Assembly: GCA_900752115.1 (NCBI GenBank)
Contig: CAADUC010000065.1
Coordinates: 1 to 52,756 of the forward strand
Direction: 5' to 3'
Origin: Clostridia bacterium
GTDB taxonomy: Bacteria; Bacillota; Clostridia; Oscillospirales; Acutalibacteraceae
DNA length: 52,756 bases
The position numbers were made by a program, and so were the translations under genes. Shown here in pieces: positions 41,519-49,952 of this stretch. The notes under the pieces were generated by a model. It did no database searches. It worked only from the letters and a program-made list of their open reading frames with translations, and was not told where the DNA came from. Every line of letters begins with the position of its first letter. The first letter of the stretch is position 1.

Positions 41519-42736
41519 TTACTCCGTCACAAGATAGATCTTCTTGTCGTCAAAGTAGATTTCTTTTGTTTGCCCGTAGATTCGGATCATGTCGTCCATC
41601 TTTTCCACAAAGATCCCAATGCCCGGATTACTGAGTCGAGCAAAGGCTCCGAGTGTCTTCTTCTCAAGCTGGAGCGCATTCTCACTTATCCGTTTTCCGC
41701 TGCCCTGAAAAAACTCATCCACGGAGCCTTTGTTCACGACCGGTATGTGCCGGATCGCCCTGCCTACCGCCTTGCTTGCCGTTCCGATCCCTTTTAAAAG
41801 ATTTGTCTCCAGAGAGGTATCACTCAGCTTCTCCAGATACAGAGAACAATTTTCGAAGATGTCCCGGTATGCGGCGGACATCTTCTCGATCTCATCCCGA
41901 GCGCAGCGGATGTTTTCCTCCTTGAAATCACCGCTCAGCATAAGTTCGATAAAGGATGCCATGGAAAAGATGTAAACGGAAAGTCTGTAATACCGGAATT
42001 TCCTAAGAAGATCGTTCAGCGAAGTGTTTACCTGCGCATGCGAAAGGATCCGCTTTTTGGAGTTTAGCGCATCGGTGATCTTTTTCTGATACGAATTGAT
42101 ATGCTTTCGTGCCGCCCGCTCAATGTCCAGGACAAGCTTATGGTTGCTGGCGACAAAGTGCTCATTATCCCAGTTGAATTTGTATTTTTTGATTATGGAA
42201 AACAATGTCTCCAGATCCGCCTCGATTTCGGCTTCTTTTTCAATTTCCAGGAAGGATAAGATCTGCTTCTCCATCTCTTCAATCCTGCCCAGTTTCTGCT
42301 CGATGGAAAACAAAGCGACCGACATCATAACGGTGGCCGGATTAATATGCGTAACCGTTGTGGCTGTTGCTGGAGCAAAAGCAGCAGATTGAAGTTGTGC
42401 AAACTTTGAGGTGCCTTGTGCTGTTTTGAACGCACCCCAGAAGTTTCCGTTTCTGGCAATCTTCAACACATCCCCGACGCCGGCATTTGCCAGCCGGTAG
42501 AGCCCCTCTGTGTGGACGGTTGTTGCCTGCGTCACCGTCCTGAACACGGGAAGAAGCGAGGCTGCTCCTGCGCCCAAGGTCGCCAGCTGCGCGATCGGCA
42601 TACTGATGACAGACTTGTCCTCAATGCGCGCCCGTGTGTCGAAGAGAATGCCTTCGGCGATCTCGGCAAGACCAGCACTGCATCCATGTAGCTGCATTTG
42701 ATTATCACAACGCAGCTCATCGTTACTGTTCATCAT
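41519..42736 (-). CDS. Hypothetical helical protein, 405 residues
   Basis: I recognise no domain. The protein is almost all helical. It contains an alanine/threonine-rich, weakly hydrophobic stretch (TATTVTHINPATVMMSVALF, about 140-160), then coiled-coil-like helices (EMEKQILSFLEIEKEAEIEA; HKLVLDIERAARKHINSYQ) and a C-terminal region ending in DDMIRIYGQTKEIYFDDKKIYLVTE. A hydrophobic patch flanked by long amphipathic helices is a pattern shared with membrane-acting helical toxins, but this is only shape, not homology. GGAGG precedes two adjacent ATGs; the second (42733) is better spaced. It stands as a single gene in the island. Confidence 0.7.
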   Translation of the reverse strand: MMNSNDELRCDNQMQLHGCSAGLAEIAEGILFDTRARIEDKSVISMPIAQLATLGAGAASLLPVFRTVTQATTVHTEGLYRLANAGVGDVLKIARNGNFWGAFKTAQGTSKFAQLQSAAFAPATATTVTHINPATVMMSVALFSIEQKLGRIEEMEKQILSFLEIEKEAEIEADLETLFSIIKKYKFNWDNEHFVASNHKLVLDIERAARKHINSYQKKITDALNSKKRILSHAQVNTSLNDLLRKFRYYRLSVYIFSMASFIELMLSGDFKEENIRCARDEIEKMSAAYRDIFENCSLYLEKLSDTSLETNLLKGIGTASKAVGRAIRHIPVVNKGSVDEFFQGSGKRISENALQLEKKTLGAFARLSNPGIGIFVEKMDDMIRIYGQTKEIYFDDKKIYLVTE

Positions 42737-43241
42737 AATCCTCCATTCAATCCATCTCTGAACATCCTACAAACCCATTAAGTAACACAGGAGCAACGAC
42801 CATTGTTTTCACAGAAAACCGCTTTGAGGGAAGCTGGAGACCGAAGCTAAGATTTATTTCTTTCATTATAGCAAAAAATAGGTCCAATATTATGGACAAC
42901 TAAAAGTTTATATAAATCTACTGCGATTGATAACCACCAGATAGTTCACGATGCGTTCTATACTGCCACCCACGAAAACACCACAATGACCATTTTAACA
43001 TTCTACCGATTGAATGGATCTTCATCCCCTACTTCTGCGTAAATTCCGCATGGAGACTCTGTTTGCATTGAAAATATTTCTTTGCATTGTCCCGATTAAC
43101 ATCGGCTACAAATGACGCAGTGAATTTCGTCACGGGGAAGCCAAATCCATCATTAGCGCGGTTACTTCGCACGATGAGCGAAATAGACAGCAATAAAACT
43201 TCGGCCCGGAGGAAATCTTCCTTCGGGCCGGCGTTCTTTGT
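42737..43241. other. 505-bp stretch without a supported gene
   Basis: AT-rich, with scattered short frames. Around 43090-43200 two overlapping frames read residues such as EFRHGEAKSIISAVTSHDER, interrupted by a stop, which may be the tail of a decayed gene. The only clear feature is the terminator at 43203-43229. Confidence 0.5.
43203..43229 (-). terminator. Terminator of the ribbon-helix-helix gene
   Basis: GGCCCGAAGGAA pairs with TTCCTCCGGGCC (one mismatch) across a three-base loop; leftward it is followed by GAAGTTTTATT. It lies 13 bp after the stop codon of the leftward gene at 43242. Confidence 0.82.
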
Positions 43242-43439
43242 TTATTCGTCCGCAATCTCCAACCGTGCCAACGCAAAATCAATACACATCTGAATCAATT
43301 CATTGCGGGTACGGCCTGTTCTGGCTGCAATTGTCTCCAGCTGTTCAATCGTAGTATCCGGAAGACGCACCGACGTGACCGAGGATTTTCCCACGGCGGG
43401 CTTGCGCTGCGTCACAATAAACTTGTCCTCCTGCGCCAT
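43242..43439 (-). CDS. Ribbon-helix-helix (CopG-type) regulator
   Basis: A 65-residue DNA-binding protein. The pattern SVTSVRLPDTTIEQLETIAA followed by TGRTRNELIQMCIDFALARLE is the strand-helix-helix core of RHH repressors. It is divergent from the SLOG gene, and a perfect palindrome lies over the -10 of that gene, so the protein is probably a repressor of both. The start is the ATG at 43439 with AGAGAGG upstream; codons further upstream in frame overlap the promoter region. No toxin partner is evident unless the neighbour fills that role. Confidence 0.85.
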   Translation of the reverse strand: MAQEDKFIVTQRKPAVGKSSVTSVRLPDTTIEQLETIAARTGRTRNELIQMCIDFALARLEIADE

Positions 43440-43498
43440 GCTGCACCTCTCTTTCATATTTCTGTAGTTATTATGGTGCACAATGATGTATTATTTAT

Positions 43499-43521
43499 AT
43501 ACTACAAATATGTAGTATAAT
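43499..43521 (+). promoter_or_regulatory. Palindromic operator over the SLOG gene promoter
   Basis: ATACTACAAATATGTAGTAT (43499-43518) is a perfect palindrome except for its four-base centre. Its right half overlaps the -10 hexamer TATAAT (43516-43521). Another TGTAGT half-site lies near 43463 on the side of the divergent RHH gene. Confidence 0.8.
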
Positions 43522-43543
43522 TTGTAATCAAGGAGGAAAAGCA

Positions 43544-44032
43544 ATGGACAAACGACAGCAAACCTGCTGCTTCACCGGACACCGCATCTTACCTCGCGGC
43601 ATGGAGGACGAACTCTGGACCAAAACATACGCTCACCTGCAGCCTCTTCTCACACAGGGAGTGCGATATTTTGGCGTAGGCGGAGCCTTGGGTTTTGACA
43701 CCCTGATTGCGGAAAGGCTTCTGGAACTGCGCGACATTATTTCTCCTATCAAAGTCATTTTGGTCCTCCCCTTTCGAAGCTATCAAAGCCGATGGACTCC
43801 TGAACAACAGATTCGTGCTGCCAAAATAGAAGCAAGAGCCGATAAAATTGTCTACTGCAGCGATGCACCTTCCCGAAACGCCTTTTTATACCGCGACCGT
43901 CATCTTGTAAACGGATCGTCGTACTGTATCGGTTATTGTACCCGCACTACCGGTGGCTCAGCATACACACTGCGCTATGCACGGGAACAAGGGCTGACGG
44001 TTTGGAACATTGGGGAGGAAGTAAAACCTTGA
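43544..44032 (+). CDS. SLOG family protein (DUF1273/YpsA-like)
   Basis: A 162-residue Rossmann-like protein of the SLOG superfamily. The nucleotide-binding landmarks are CCFTGHR at 8-14, GVGGALGFDTLIAERLL near 46-62, and the IVYCSDAPSRNAFLYRDRHLVNGSSY segment. It ends in GGSAYTLRYAREQGLTVWNI. SLOG proteins bind or process nucleotide-type ligands; YpsA affects cell division, while other branches are sensors or effectors in defence loci (family knowledge). Here it sits in an island opposite an RHH repressor, which suits a tightly controlled effector (inference). AAGGAGG precedes the ATG. Confidence 0.88.
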   Translation: MDKRQQTCCFTGHRILPRGMEDELWTKTYAHLQPLLTQGVRYFGVGGALGFDTLIAERLLELRDIISPIKVILVLPFRSYQSRWTPEQQIRAAKIEARADKIVYCSDAPSRNAFLYRDRHLVNGSSYCIGYCTRTTGGSAYTLRYAREQGLTVWNIGEEVKP

Positions 44033-44057
44033 TGAAGAAAAAAGACTTGTCTATAAT
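44029..44057 (+). promoter_or_regulatory. Promoter of the HhH-GPD-like gene
   Basis: TTGATG at 44029-44034 overlaps the stop codon of the SLOG gene; a 17-bp spacer leads to TATAAT at 44052-44057. The next gene therefore need not depend on the RHH-controlled promoter. Confidence 0.8.
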
Positions 44058-44102
44058 GAAAACAGAAAGAATAGACTACCAGAAAAGAAGGAGCCGCTTT
44101 GT

Positions 44103-44792
44103 ATGGACGTTACGCCTGTCTGCAATGTCTGCCAATCGCTTTTCAATCTCAATACTCTCACTCTCGGTCCTGCAGCCTATTACGATTCTCTTCCCATGTG
44201 CATCATTGACGCTGTGTTTTCGATTGGCGTCCGATACACGAGCACACAAAATGTGGTAAAGAATTACTGTACATACTACGGTCTTCGGGAATTCAATCCA
44301 GAGTGCGATTCCCAAGGGGATACCCATACCGTATCCCAGTTTATCGATCATATTTCCGCCTCGGGAATTGAAAAAAGTGCCGACGAAATTTTTAAAAATC
44401 ATCAGCGAACTTCTACACGCGGAGGAATTTTAAAAGCAGACGCAGCCCTGCGCTTTGCAAAGGTCTTGCAAAACCACGGGATAGAAACGCTGGCGGATTT
44501 TTCCCAAAAGGGACTGTCGGAAGAAACAGAAGCTGAGCTTCGCAAAATTCCCGGGCAAAAGAGTGGGCTGTCTACCCGATATTTCTTTATGCTGGCCGGA
44601 GACGAGTCGCAATCCAAACCGGATCGACATGTTCTCCGTTTTTTGAAAGAACACACGGGACGGAATTATTCGATAGAACAGGCACAGCAGATGCTCACAG
44701 AGACAGTTCTATCTCTTCGTGTCGAATATCCAAATGTGACGGTTCGACTTCTGGATCATGCTATCTGGGATTACATGGCTCATCGGAAATAA
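44103..44792 (+). CDS. HhH-GPD-like protein (DNA glycosylase fold)
   Basis: A 229-residue helical protein resembling the endonuclease III superfamily. PMCIIDAVFSIGVRYTSTQNVV at 31-52 resembles the first helices. The helix-hairpin-helix is represented by LRKIPGQKSGLSTRYFFML (147-165), and KPDRHVLRF (172-180) aligns with the VDTHVxR motif that carries the catalytic Asp of glycosylases, here Asp174. The lysine of bifunctional enzymes is not in its usual place, and there are no iron-sulfur cysteines at the C-terminus. It may be a monofunctional glycosylase or a non-catalytic relative. AAGGAG lies nine bases before the ATG. Confidence 0.7.
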   Translation: MDVTPVCNVCQSLFNLNTLTLGPAAYYDSLPMCIIDAVFSIGVRYTSTQNVVKNYCTYYGLREFNPECDSQGDTHTVSQFIDHISASGIEKSADEIFKNHQRTSTRGGILKADAALRFAKVLQNHGIETLADFSQKGLSEETEAELRKIPGQKSGLSTRYFFMLAGDESQSKPDRHVLRFLKEHTGRNYSIEQAQQMLTETVLSLRVEYPNVTVRLLDHAIWDYMAHRK

Positions 44793-45066
44793 CAAGAGCT
44801 TCGGACAGTCTCTGCAAAAGAACACACATTTTATTTTCCAAACAGTACTGCTCGGAAACAAAAACACTGCCATATCCACAGAAAATCGCTTTCTACCGCC
44901 ATTTTATGCGAGAAAAAACGTGATGCTTTGCCAAAATCTTTCTTATGAGCATACAGATTGTAATACACCTGAAATACATTTGCTCCCCAGCAATGGCTTT
45001 TTAAAACGCTGTCTTTCATTGTGTCTGAAAGCTTCGAACCTATTTATTGATGTAAAGCAGACAGAA

Positions 45067-45130
45067 AAGGGCTCTTCTGACCTTGCGCGGTATCAACCGC
45101 CCCATCTGGTCAGAAGAGCCCTTGTTTTAT
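45067..45130. terminator. Bidirectional terminator
   Basis: AAGGGCTCTTCTGACC pairs with GGTCAGAAGAGCCCTT (16 bp, exact), enclosing a GCGGT/ACCGC inner hairpin; GTTTTATTTG follows on the right, CTTTTCTG on the left. It separates the convergent HhH-GPD-like and aldo/keto reductase genes. The rest of 44793-45193 holds nothing that I can call. Confidence 0.9.
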
Positions 45131-45193
45131 TTGGACCGTATAGCCGTATAAATCTTCTTTTACCAATTCAAAAGCTGAAAAACACCACGTGGT

Positions 45194-46342
45194 TCAGAGC
45201 AAATGAAGCTCCCTGACCTTCTCCATCCGCGCGATCACCGGAACGCCGAAGGGACACCGTTTCTCACAATTTCCGCAGGCGATGCAGTCCTCTGCCCCGG
45301 CGCTGAGAGCCTGGTAGTGGGCCCGGATGGACTCCGGAACCTGAGGCTGCATCACCGCCAGATCGTACAGCTTGTTGACCATGGCAATATCGATGCCCTT
45401 GGGACAGGGAGCACAGTGGCCGCAGTAGGTGCACTGCCCGGAGTAGGCGTGAAGAGGCGCCCCTGCCAGCGTGCTGGCGTAGTCCCGTTCCTCCTCGGAA
45501 GCTGTCTCATAGGCTACCGCCGCCATCACATGCTCCGGGCTGTCGTAGCCTGCCAGGATGCTGGCCACTGCCGGTCTGGTCAAAGCGTAGTGGATGCACT
45601 GAACCGGCGTCAGCGCCACGCCGAAGGGGGAAGTACCCGTGGAAAACAGCCGTCCACCAGCATATCCCTTCATCACGGTGATTCCCACGCCCTTCTGCTC
45701 GCAGAGCTTATAGAGCTCCGCGCGGTCCGGGTGGATACCGCTCAGCCCTTCTTTGTAATATTCCGGTGAAAAATATTGGTTCATATCCTCGCTGGCAGGG
45801 AGCAAATCAAACGCGGGGTTGACGCTGAACAGGATCATCTCAATCTCCCCGCTCAGGGCAGCCAGAATTCCCACCTTTGGGTTGTGGGTGCTCAGGCCGA
45901 TGTGACGGATAACGCCCCTCGCCTTCTGCTCCTTCACATAGGCCAAAAATTCCCCCTCCATAATCCGGTGGAATTCGGCCTCCTCATCCACGAAATGGAT
46001 CATGCCAAGATCGATATAGTCAGTGCCCAGCCGGTTCAGCAGATCCTCGAAGGCTGACTTCACCTTGTCCATCTCCCGGGTGCGGACATACTGACCGTTC
46101 TGCCAGGTGGAGCCGAAGTGTCCCTGGATGATCCAGCGCTCCCGCTTCCCGGCAATGGCTGCTCCGATGTTGGAACGCACATTGGGTTCCGACATCCAGC
46201 AGTCCAGAATGTTGATCCCCTGGGCCTCACAACAGTCAATCACCGCTTTGACTTCTTCCGCATTGTGACGTTCCAGCCACTCCGCCCCCAAGCCAATTTC
46301 GCTGACCATCAGTCCCGTCTTCCCCAGTTCCCGATACCGCAT
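45194..46342 (-). CDS. Aldo/keto reductase with C-terminal 4Fe-4S domain
   Basis: A 382-residue enzyme. Residues 1-270 are an aldo/keto reductase barrel (YRELGKTGLMVSEIGLG at the start; the AKR tetrad region is altered, with LDCWMS where Asp/Tyr usually lie). The C-terminus has two cysteine motifs, CTYCGHCAPCPKG and CIACGNCEKRCPFGVP, for [4Fe-4S] clusters, so electrons may come from or go to ferredoxin-type carriers. This two-part form is common in clostridia and its substrate is unknown. GGAGGAGG precedes the ATG. It lies 132 bp downstream of the rhodanese gene in the same direction. Confidence 0.9.
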   Translation of the reverse strand: MRYRELGKTGLMVSEIGLGAEWLERHNAEEVKAVIDCCEAQGINILDCWMSEPNVRSNIGAAIAGKRERWIIQGHFGSTWQNGQYVRTREMDKVKSAFEDLLNRLGTDYIDLGMIHFVDEEAEFHRIMEGEFLAYVKEQKARGVIRHIGLSTHNPKVGILAALSGEIEMILFSVNPAFDLLPASEDMNQYFSPEYYKEGLSGIHPDRAELYKLCEQKGVGITVMKGYAGGRLFSTGTSPFGVALTPVQCIHYALTRPAVASILAGYDSPEHVMAAVAYETASEEERDYASTLAGAPLHAYSGQCTYCGHCAPCPKGIDIAMVNKLYDLAVMQPQVPESIRAHYQALSAGAEDCIACGNCEKRCPFGVPVIARMEKVRELHLL

Positions 46343-46474
46343 GGAACCTCCTCCTTCCAGGTCTTGAAATTTCATTCCAAAGCCGCACCTGCTTCAGCAG
46401 GTGCTTTTTCTTATCTTACCATGCTGCTGCGGTCTGTCAAGATGGCACCCACCACAAAAGCCGATCCAGCCTTT

Positions 46475-46858
46475 TTACGGTTCTGTCTCATAGGGCCAAG
46501 TGTTGATACCGCCAAATTCGTAGATGTTGGTGTAACCCAACTCAGCCAATTTGGAGGACGCCGTTTTGCTGCGGTTTCCGCTGCGGCAGTAGACCAGAAC
46601 AGTGGAATCTTTGTCGGGTATCACCTCGGCAGCAGCAGTTTCGTTGATGGTACCCACCGGCAGCAAGACAGCACCGGGGATATGTCCGCCGTCGTATTCG
46701 TTCTGTTCCCGAACATCCAGAATCACGACGTTCTGGGTATCCATCATCTCTTTGGCTTCTTCCTGGGTGATCTGCTGGTAAGAGCTGTCTGTCATATTTC
46801 CGCTGCATCCGGTCAGCAGCAACAACAGAGAGAACAGCAAAAGAAGCATTCTTTTCAT
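46475..46858 (-). CDS. Rhodanese-domain lipoprotein
   Basis: A 127-residue extracytoplasmic lipoprotein. The signal peptide MKRMLLLLFSLLLLLTGC ends in a clear lipobox (LTGC, Cys18). The rhodanese domain follows: VVILDVREQNEYDGGHIPGA, then the active-site loop VYCRSGNRSKTA with catalytic Cys in CRSGNRS, and ELGYTNIYEFGGINTWPYE. It may transfer sulfane sulfur or serve as a thiol carrier outside the membrane. AGGAATTG lies upstream of the ATG. It starts 51 bp after the stop of the helicase gene, but nothing in its function ties it to that operon. Confidence 0.92.
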   Translation of the reverse strand: MKRMLLLLFSLLLLLTGCSGNMTDSSYQQITQEEAKEMMDTQNVVILDVREQNEYDGGHIPGAVLLPVGTINETAAAEVIPDKDSTVLVYCRSGNRSKTASSKLAELGYTNIYEFGGINTWPYETEP

Positions 46859-46909
46859 TTCAATTCCTCCAGAAGTCCGGCGGTGAAGGCTTTGTACAGC
46901 CAAAATCGC

Positions 46910-49171
46910 TTAAATCCGCCGGTAATAGTTTTCCAGTTTCTCATCACAAATCCGCTCGATCTCCTCTTTTTCTTCCCAAGAAAGCTTCTTCCATACAGAT
47001 TCATCCATCTGAATCACTCCCAGCGTCCTGGTGTGGTGGAGTATTTGCATATCCTCGAACCGCTTGAAGGGGTTAGACAGAACATTCCGCTGGATTTGGG
47101 CGTCGGTGCAGCCACCTCTGGCGTAAATGCTGTTGGTTTTCTCCACCTCCAGACCGGCAGAGCGGCGGGCCTCATAAAAATCCCGGAAAAAGGGGACGAG
47201 ATCGCTGAGCTTCACACGGCCCTTGTCGTCTGCAAACCGAAGCACAGCCTTAAGGAGCACTGGCTTATAGGAATAGCTCATATCCATCTGCCGTACCATA
47301 TCCAGAAATAAGTCCTTGCGATTGGAGTCATCAATGAGCGTCCATCCGTACTGCTCGGCGTACTTCCGGAGCGTTTCTTCTTTAAAATATTTAAAAGTCC
47401 GGTGCTCGCTCATGGGCACTACCAGATCCGGTACCAGTAAGCCTTCTCGTACATATCGTTCGATGGTCTCGGCCTGCACATCCACCCGGCGGACAAACTC
47501 CATCTGAGAGATCATCCCGGCGGCTTCCTCCTGCCAGTTAAAAATGTCCACCAGTTCGTAGTCCAGGGCATCCACCGGCCAGTCGATGAGGGCGTCCGGG
47601 CGCTCACCACGGTCATAGAGTCCCTGCTCCGCCGTCTTTTGTCCCCTGGCGCCCAACACCAGTGCGCCGGGTTGGTACTGGTTCAATCGGAACAATCGGT
47701 GCATAGAGTAAGGCATGTTGTATTGACTGGCATTGTCCACAAAGTCGAAAACCATCAGACTCTCCTTACCGGGAGACAACCGCATTCCGCGACCCAGCTG
47801 CTGCGTATAGAGCACTTTGGACATGGTAGGCCGGGCCATAAACAGCACCTCGGTGGCTGGACAATCCCAGCCCTCGTTGAGCAGGTCGCAAGCACAAAGA
47901 ACTTTGATTTCGCCTTTTTCAAATCGAGCAAGCACTTCCCGGCGGTCACTGGCCTTGATCTCACCGGACACTGCTTCCGCAGCCACGCCGGCATCGTGGA
48001 GCCGCCCGGCGATCTCCTGGGCGTGCTTGACGGAGGCGCAGAAGATGACCGTCCGCTTGTCCTTCACATACTGGAGCCAAGTGTCCACGATGAGCTGATT
48101 TCTTTCCGGTACATAAATTTTACTCTCCAGATCCCGGATGTTGTATTGGACACTGTTAAACCGTACCTTAGTTAAATCGATGTTGGTGTGGATGCGAATG
48201 CATCGCACCGGCACCAGTTCCCCGATCTCTACAGCGGTTTGAATGTCCAGCTTGTGAGCAGTATTTTTGAAGATGTCGAGGATGTTTTTATCATCGGCGC
48301 GCTCCGGCGTGGCGGTCAGGCCCAGGGTGAATTTGGGCGTAAAATAGGACAGGACCTTCTGGTATGTATCGGCGGAAGCGTGGTGGGCCTCGTCTATGAT
48401 GATGTAGCCGAAATCGTTCGGCTTGAAATTTTCCAGATTCAAAGCCACACTCTGGATGCTGCCGCAAACCACGAAGGCGTCTCCCTGTTTCACACTCTCC
48501 ACATAGCGACCCACAGCAGCTTCAGGCCACAACTCTCGAAAAGTTTTCGCAGCCTGATCCACCAACTCCACGGTGTGAGCCAAAAACAGAGTGCGTTTGC
48601 CGAGTCGTTTGGCGTCCATGACGGCGGTCACTGTCTTACCGGTACCTGTTGCGTGATAGAGAAGGGCGATGGTCTCAAAGCGATGACGCATTTCCTCCAA
48701 AGCAGCCAACGCCTGCTTCTGGTGCTCCTTCAGCTCCAACAGAGAGCCATCCAGCGATTTCCCGCGCTGAGTGGGGAGATAGTCCTCGATTTCCCGGAAG
48801 CTGGGATGCTGTCCAAGAAACACCCGAAGCTCATCCTTGACGGTTTCCGGCTGCTGCTGCATCTGCCGCACCGCCCAGCGATACACATCCCAGCCCAGAT
48901 AGATCATACTGTTCTGTTTGAGCAGGTCATCATAGAACTTGTTCTGGGAGATTAACTTGGGGTTGTGGGAGGATTCATCGTCAATCTCAATGGCAACTTT
49001 GCGCCCGCCGTTCTCAATCAGAAAATCGGCAAACCGGCTGTTCTGGTAGATGTCGGAGAAGGGGTATTGCGAGTAGAGATACCCAGCCTTCTCGGCTCCA
49101 AACGCGTCGGAGAACAATTCAATGAACAGATCCTCGGCGCTGCTGCCGGAGGCGGAGTGGTAGGTAGACAT
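46910..49171 (-). CDS. SF2 DEAD/DEAH helicase with N-terminal nuclease-like domain
   Basis: A 753-residue protein. Residues 30-105 resemble a PD-(D/E)XK/Vsr-like nuclease: RFADFLIENGGRKVAIEIDDE places Asp49, Glu62 and Asp64, followed by the WDVYRW strand. The helicase core has HATGTGKT (173-180), FLAHTVELVDQA, IIIDEAHHA, LTATPERADD and QLGRGMRLSP, all intact. Residues 559-608 look like a MerR-type HTH (QAETIERYVREGLLVPDL, then TFKYFKEETLRKY). A C-terminal SYKPVLLKAVLRF module is seen in restriction-type proteins. It is the last of four tightly packed genes and begins 11 bp after the DUF6998-like stop. The start at 49171 follows GAGGT; a longer frame lacks support. Role: probable DNA translocase-nuclease in defence (inference). 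Confidence 0.85.
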   Translation of the reverse strand: MSTYHSASGSSAEDLFIELFSDAFGAEKAGYLYSQYPFSDIYQNSRFADFLIENGGRKVAIEIDDESSHNPKLISQNKFYDDLLKQNSMIYLGWDVYRWAVRQMQQQPETVKDELRVFLGQHPSFREIEDYLPTQRGKSLDGSLLELKEHQKQALAALEEMRHRFETIALLYHATGTGKTVTAVMDAKRLGKRTLFLAHTVELVDQAAKTFRELWPEAAVGRYVESVKQGDAFVVCGSIQSVALNLENFKPNDFGYIIIDEAHHASADTYQKVLSYFTPKFTLGLTATPERADDKNILDIFKNTAHKLDIQTAVEIGELVPVRCIRIHTNIDLTKVRFNSVQYNIRDLESKIYVPERNQLIVDTWLQYVKDKRTVIFCASVKHAQEIAGRLHDAGVAAEAVSGEIKASDRREVLARFEKGEIKVLCACDLLNEGWDCPATEVLFMARPTMSKVLYTQQLGRGMRLSPGKESLMVFDFVDNASQYNMPYSMHRLFRLNQYQPGALVLGARGQKTAEQGLYDRGERPDALIDWPVDALDYELVDIFNWQEEAAGMISQMEFVRRVDVQAETIERYVREGLLVPDLVVPMSEHRTFKYFKEETLRKYAEQYGWTLIDDSNRKDLFLDMVRQMDMSYSYKPVLLKAVLRFADDKGRVKLSDLVPFFRDFYEARRSAGLEVEKTNSIYARGGCTDAQIQRNVLSNPFKRFEDMQILHHTRTLGVIQMDESVWKKLSWEEKEEIERICDEKLENYYRRI

Positions 49172-49182
49172 AGGAGGACACC

Positions 49183-49641
49183 TCACAGTATTCGCTTGAG
49201 TCGATCCGAAACAGGAACTTCCGTCTGAAGATTCCGTAGTCTTGCCAAAGAAATGGGGTGCTGACCGTTTTTCTGCATTTTTCCACATTGCTCCCAAGCC
49301 AGTTTGCCTGGCCCATTGTACACCTCAGAAAAAGTGCCATCCTTATGTATTTCCAGAACAATCAGCCATTCTGGTTCGCTTGATATGGAAATTCGATCAA
49401 TTTGCGTTGCTTTGATTTGGACCAACCGTCCATCCGGCGCTTGGGCGTCGTGCGTTTGGGCAGATGCCTCAAACAGTGTCAGCCCATAGCAGCTGGCGGC
49501 CAGAGCCTCCCCGATGCTTCCGATCATATGTCCATCCGGTGTATAGTGTCTTCCGGGAAACATCTCTTCTAATTCGTGTGATATACGATACAGCTTTTGA
49601 ATTTTTTCTGCCGCTAAATCCTGAATTGTCGCTTCGTTCAT
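49183..49641 (-). CDS. DUF6998-like protein with PD-(D/E)XK-type motif
   Basis: A 152-residue soluble protein similar to what I know as the DUF6998 family (HELEEMFPGRHYTPDGHMIG; GSIGEALAASCYGL). The conserved acidic pattern is that of a compact PD-(D/E)XK nuclease: Glu45 in GSIGE, Asp65 in THDAQ, and Gln75-x-Lys77 in LVQIKATQ, each in the expected order. This would make it a small DNA nuclease or a catalytically weak relative; no activity is known to me. Its ATG overlaps the stop codon of the MazG-like gene by four bases, and the helicase gene starts 11 bp after its own stop. Confidence 0.72.
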   Translation of the reverse strand: MNEATIQDLAAEKIQKLYRISHELEEMFPGRHYTPDGHMIGSIGEALAASCYGLTLFEASAQTHDAQAPDGRLVQIKATQIDRISISSEPEWLIVLEIHKDGTFSEVYNGPGKLAWEQCGKMQKNGQHPISLARLRNLQTEVPVSDRLKRIL

Positions 49642-49949
49642 TCTAGCACTTCCCTCAGTAAAATCTTCTTTTCAAATCCGCCCCGCTTGGCGGCCTTGTC
49701 CGCCCGAACCTGTTCCAGTTCTTCCAATGTCCAGCCGCGGGCTCGCACAACAGCCTGCATGACTTCCAAAAGGTCAGCCAATTCCTCCAGGGATTTGCTC
49801 TCGTGGTATTCGGACAGCTCCTCGTTTAGCTTTTCGTCCAAAAGTCGAATGTAGTCCTCTTGAGACAGCGTTTCCCAGGTACAGGTTTTTCCGTCTGCTT
49901 CAATGATTTCGGGAATACGGTCACGGACAAGTTTACGATACTGTATCAT
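49638..49949 (-). CDS. MazG-like NTP pyrophosphohydrolase
   Basis: A 103-residue helical protein of the MazG/phosphoribosyl-ATP pyrophosphohydrolase-like superfamily. It opens with YRKLVRDRIPEIIEADG, the hallmark of the COG4997-type branch. The metal-binding helices are DEKLNEELSEYHES and LEELADLLEVMQAVVRARG, providing the ExxE and ExxD acidic residues. It would hydrolyse a (d)NTP or nucleotide alarmone to the monophosphate. In operons with helicases and nucleases, such enzymes could lower nucleotide pools or remove a signal (inference). It follows the PLD-ATPase gene after three bases and overlaps the next gene by four. Confidence 0.83.
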   Translation of the reverse strand: MIQYRKLVRDRIPEIIEADGKTCTWETLSQEDYIRLLDEKLNEELSEYHESKSLEELADLLEVMQAVVRARGWTLEELEQVRADKAAKRGGFEKKILLREVLE

Positions 49950-49952
49950 TTT

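Noticed and set aside
43087..43293. Small plus-strand ORF before the RHH gene
   Set aside because: It overlaps the terminator and the end of the RHH gene on the other strand; at most it covers the tail of a decayed gene.
46475..46858. Rhodanese lipoprotein as a fifth member of the defence operon
   Set aside because: It is exported and has a separate redox role; closeness (51 bp) alone does not support it.
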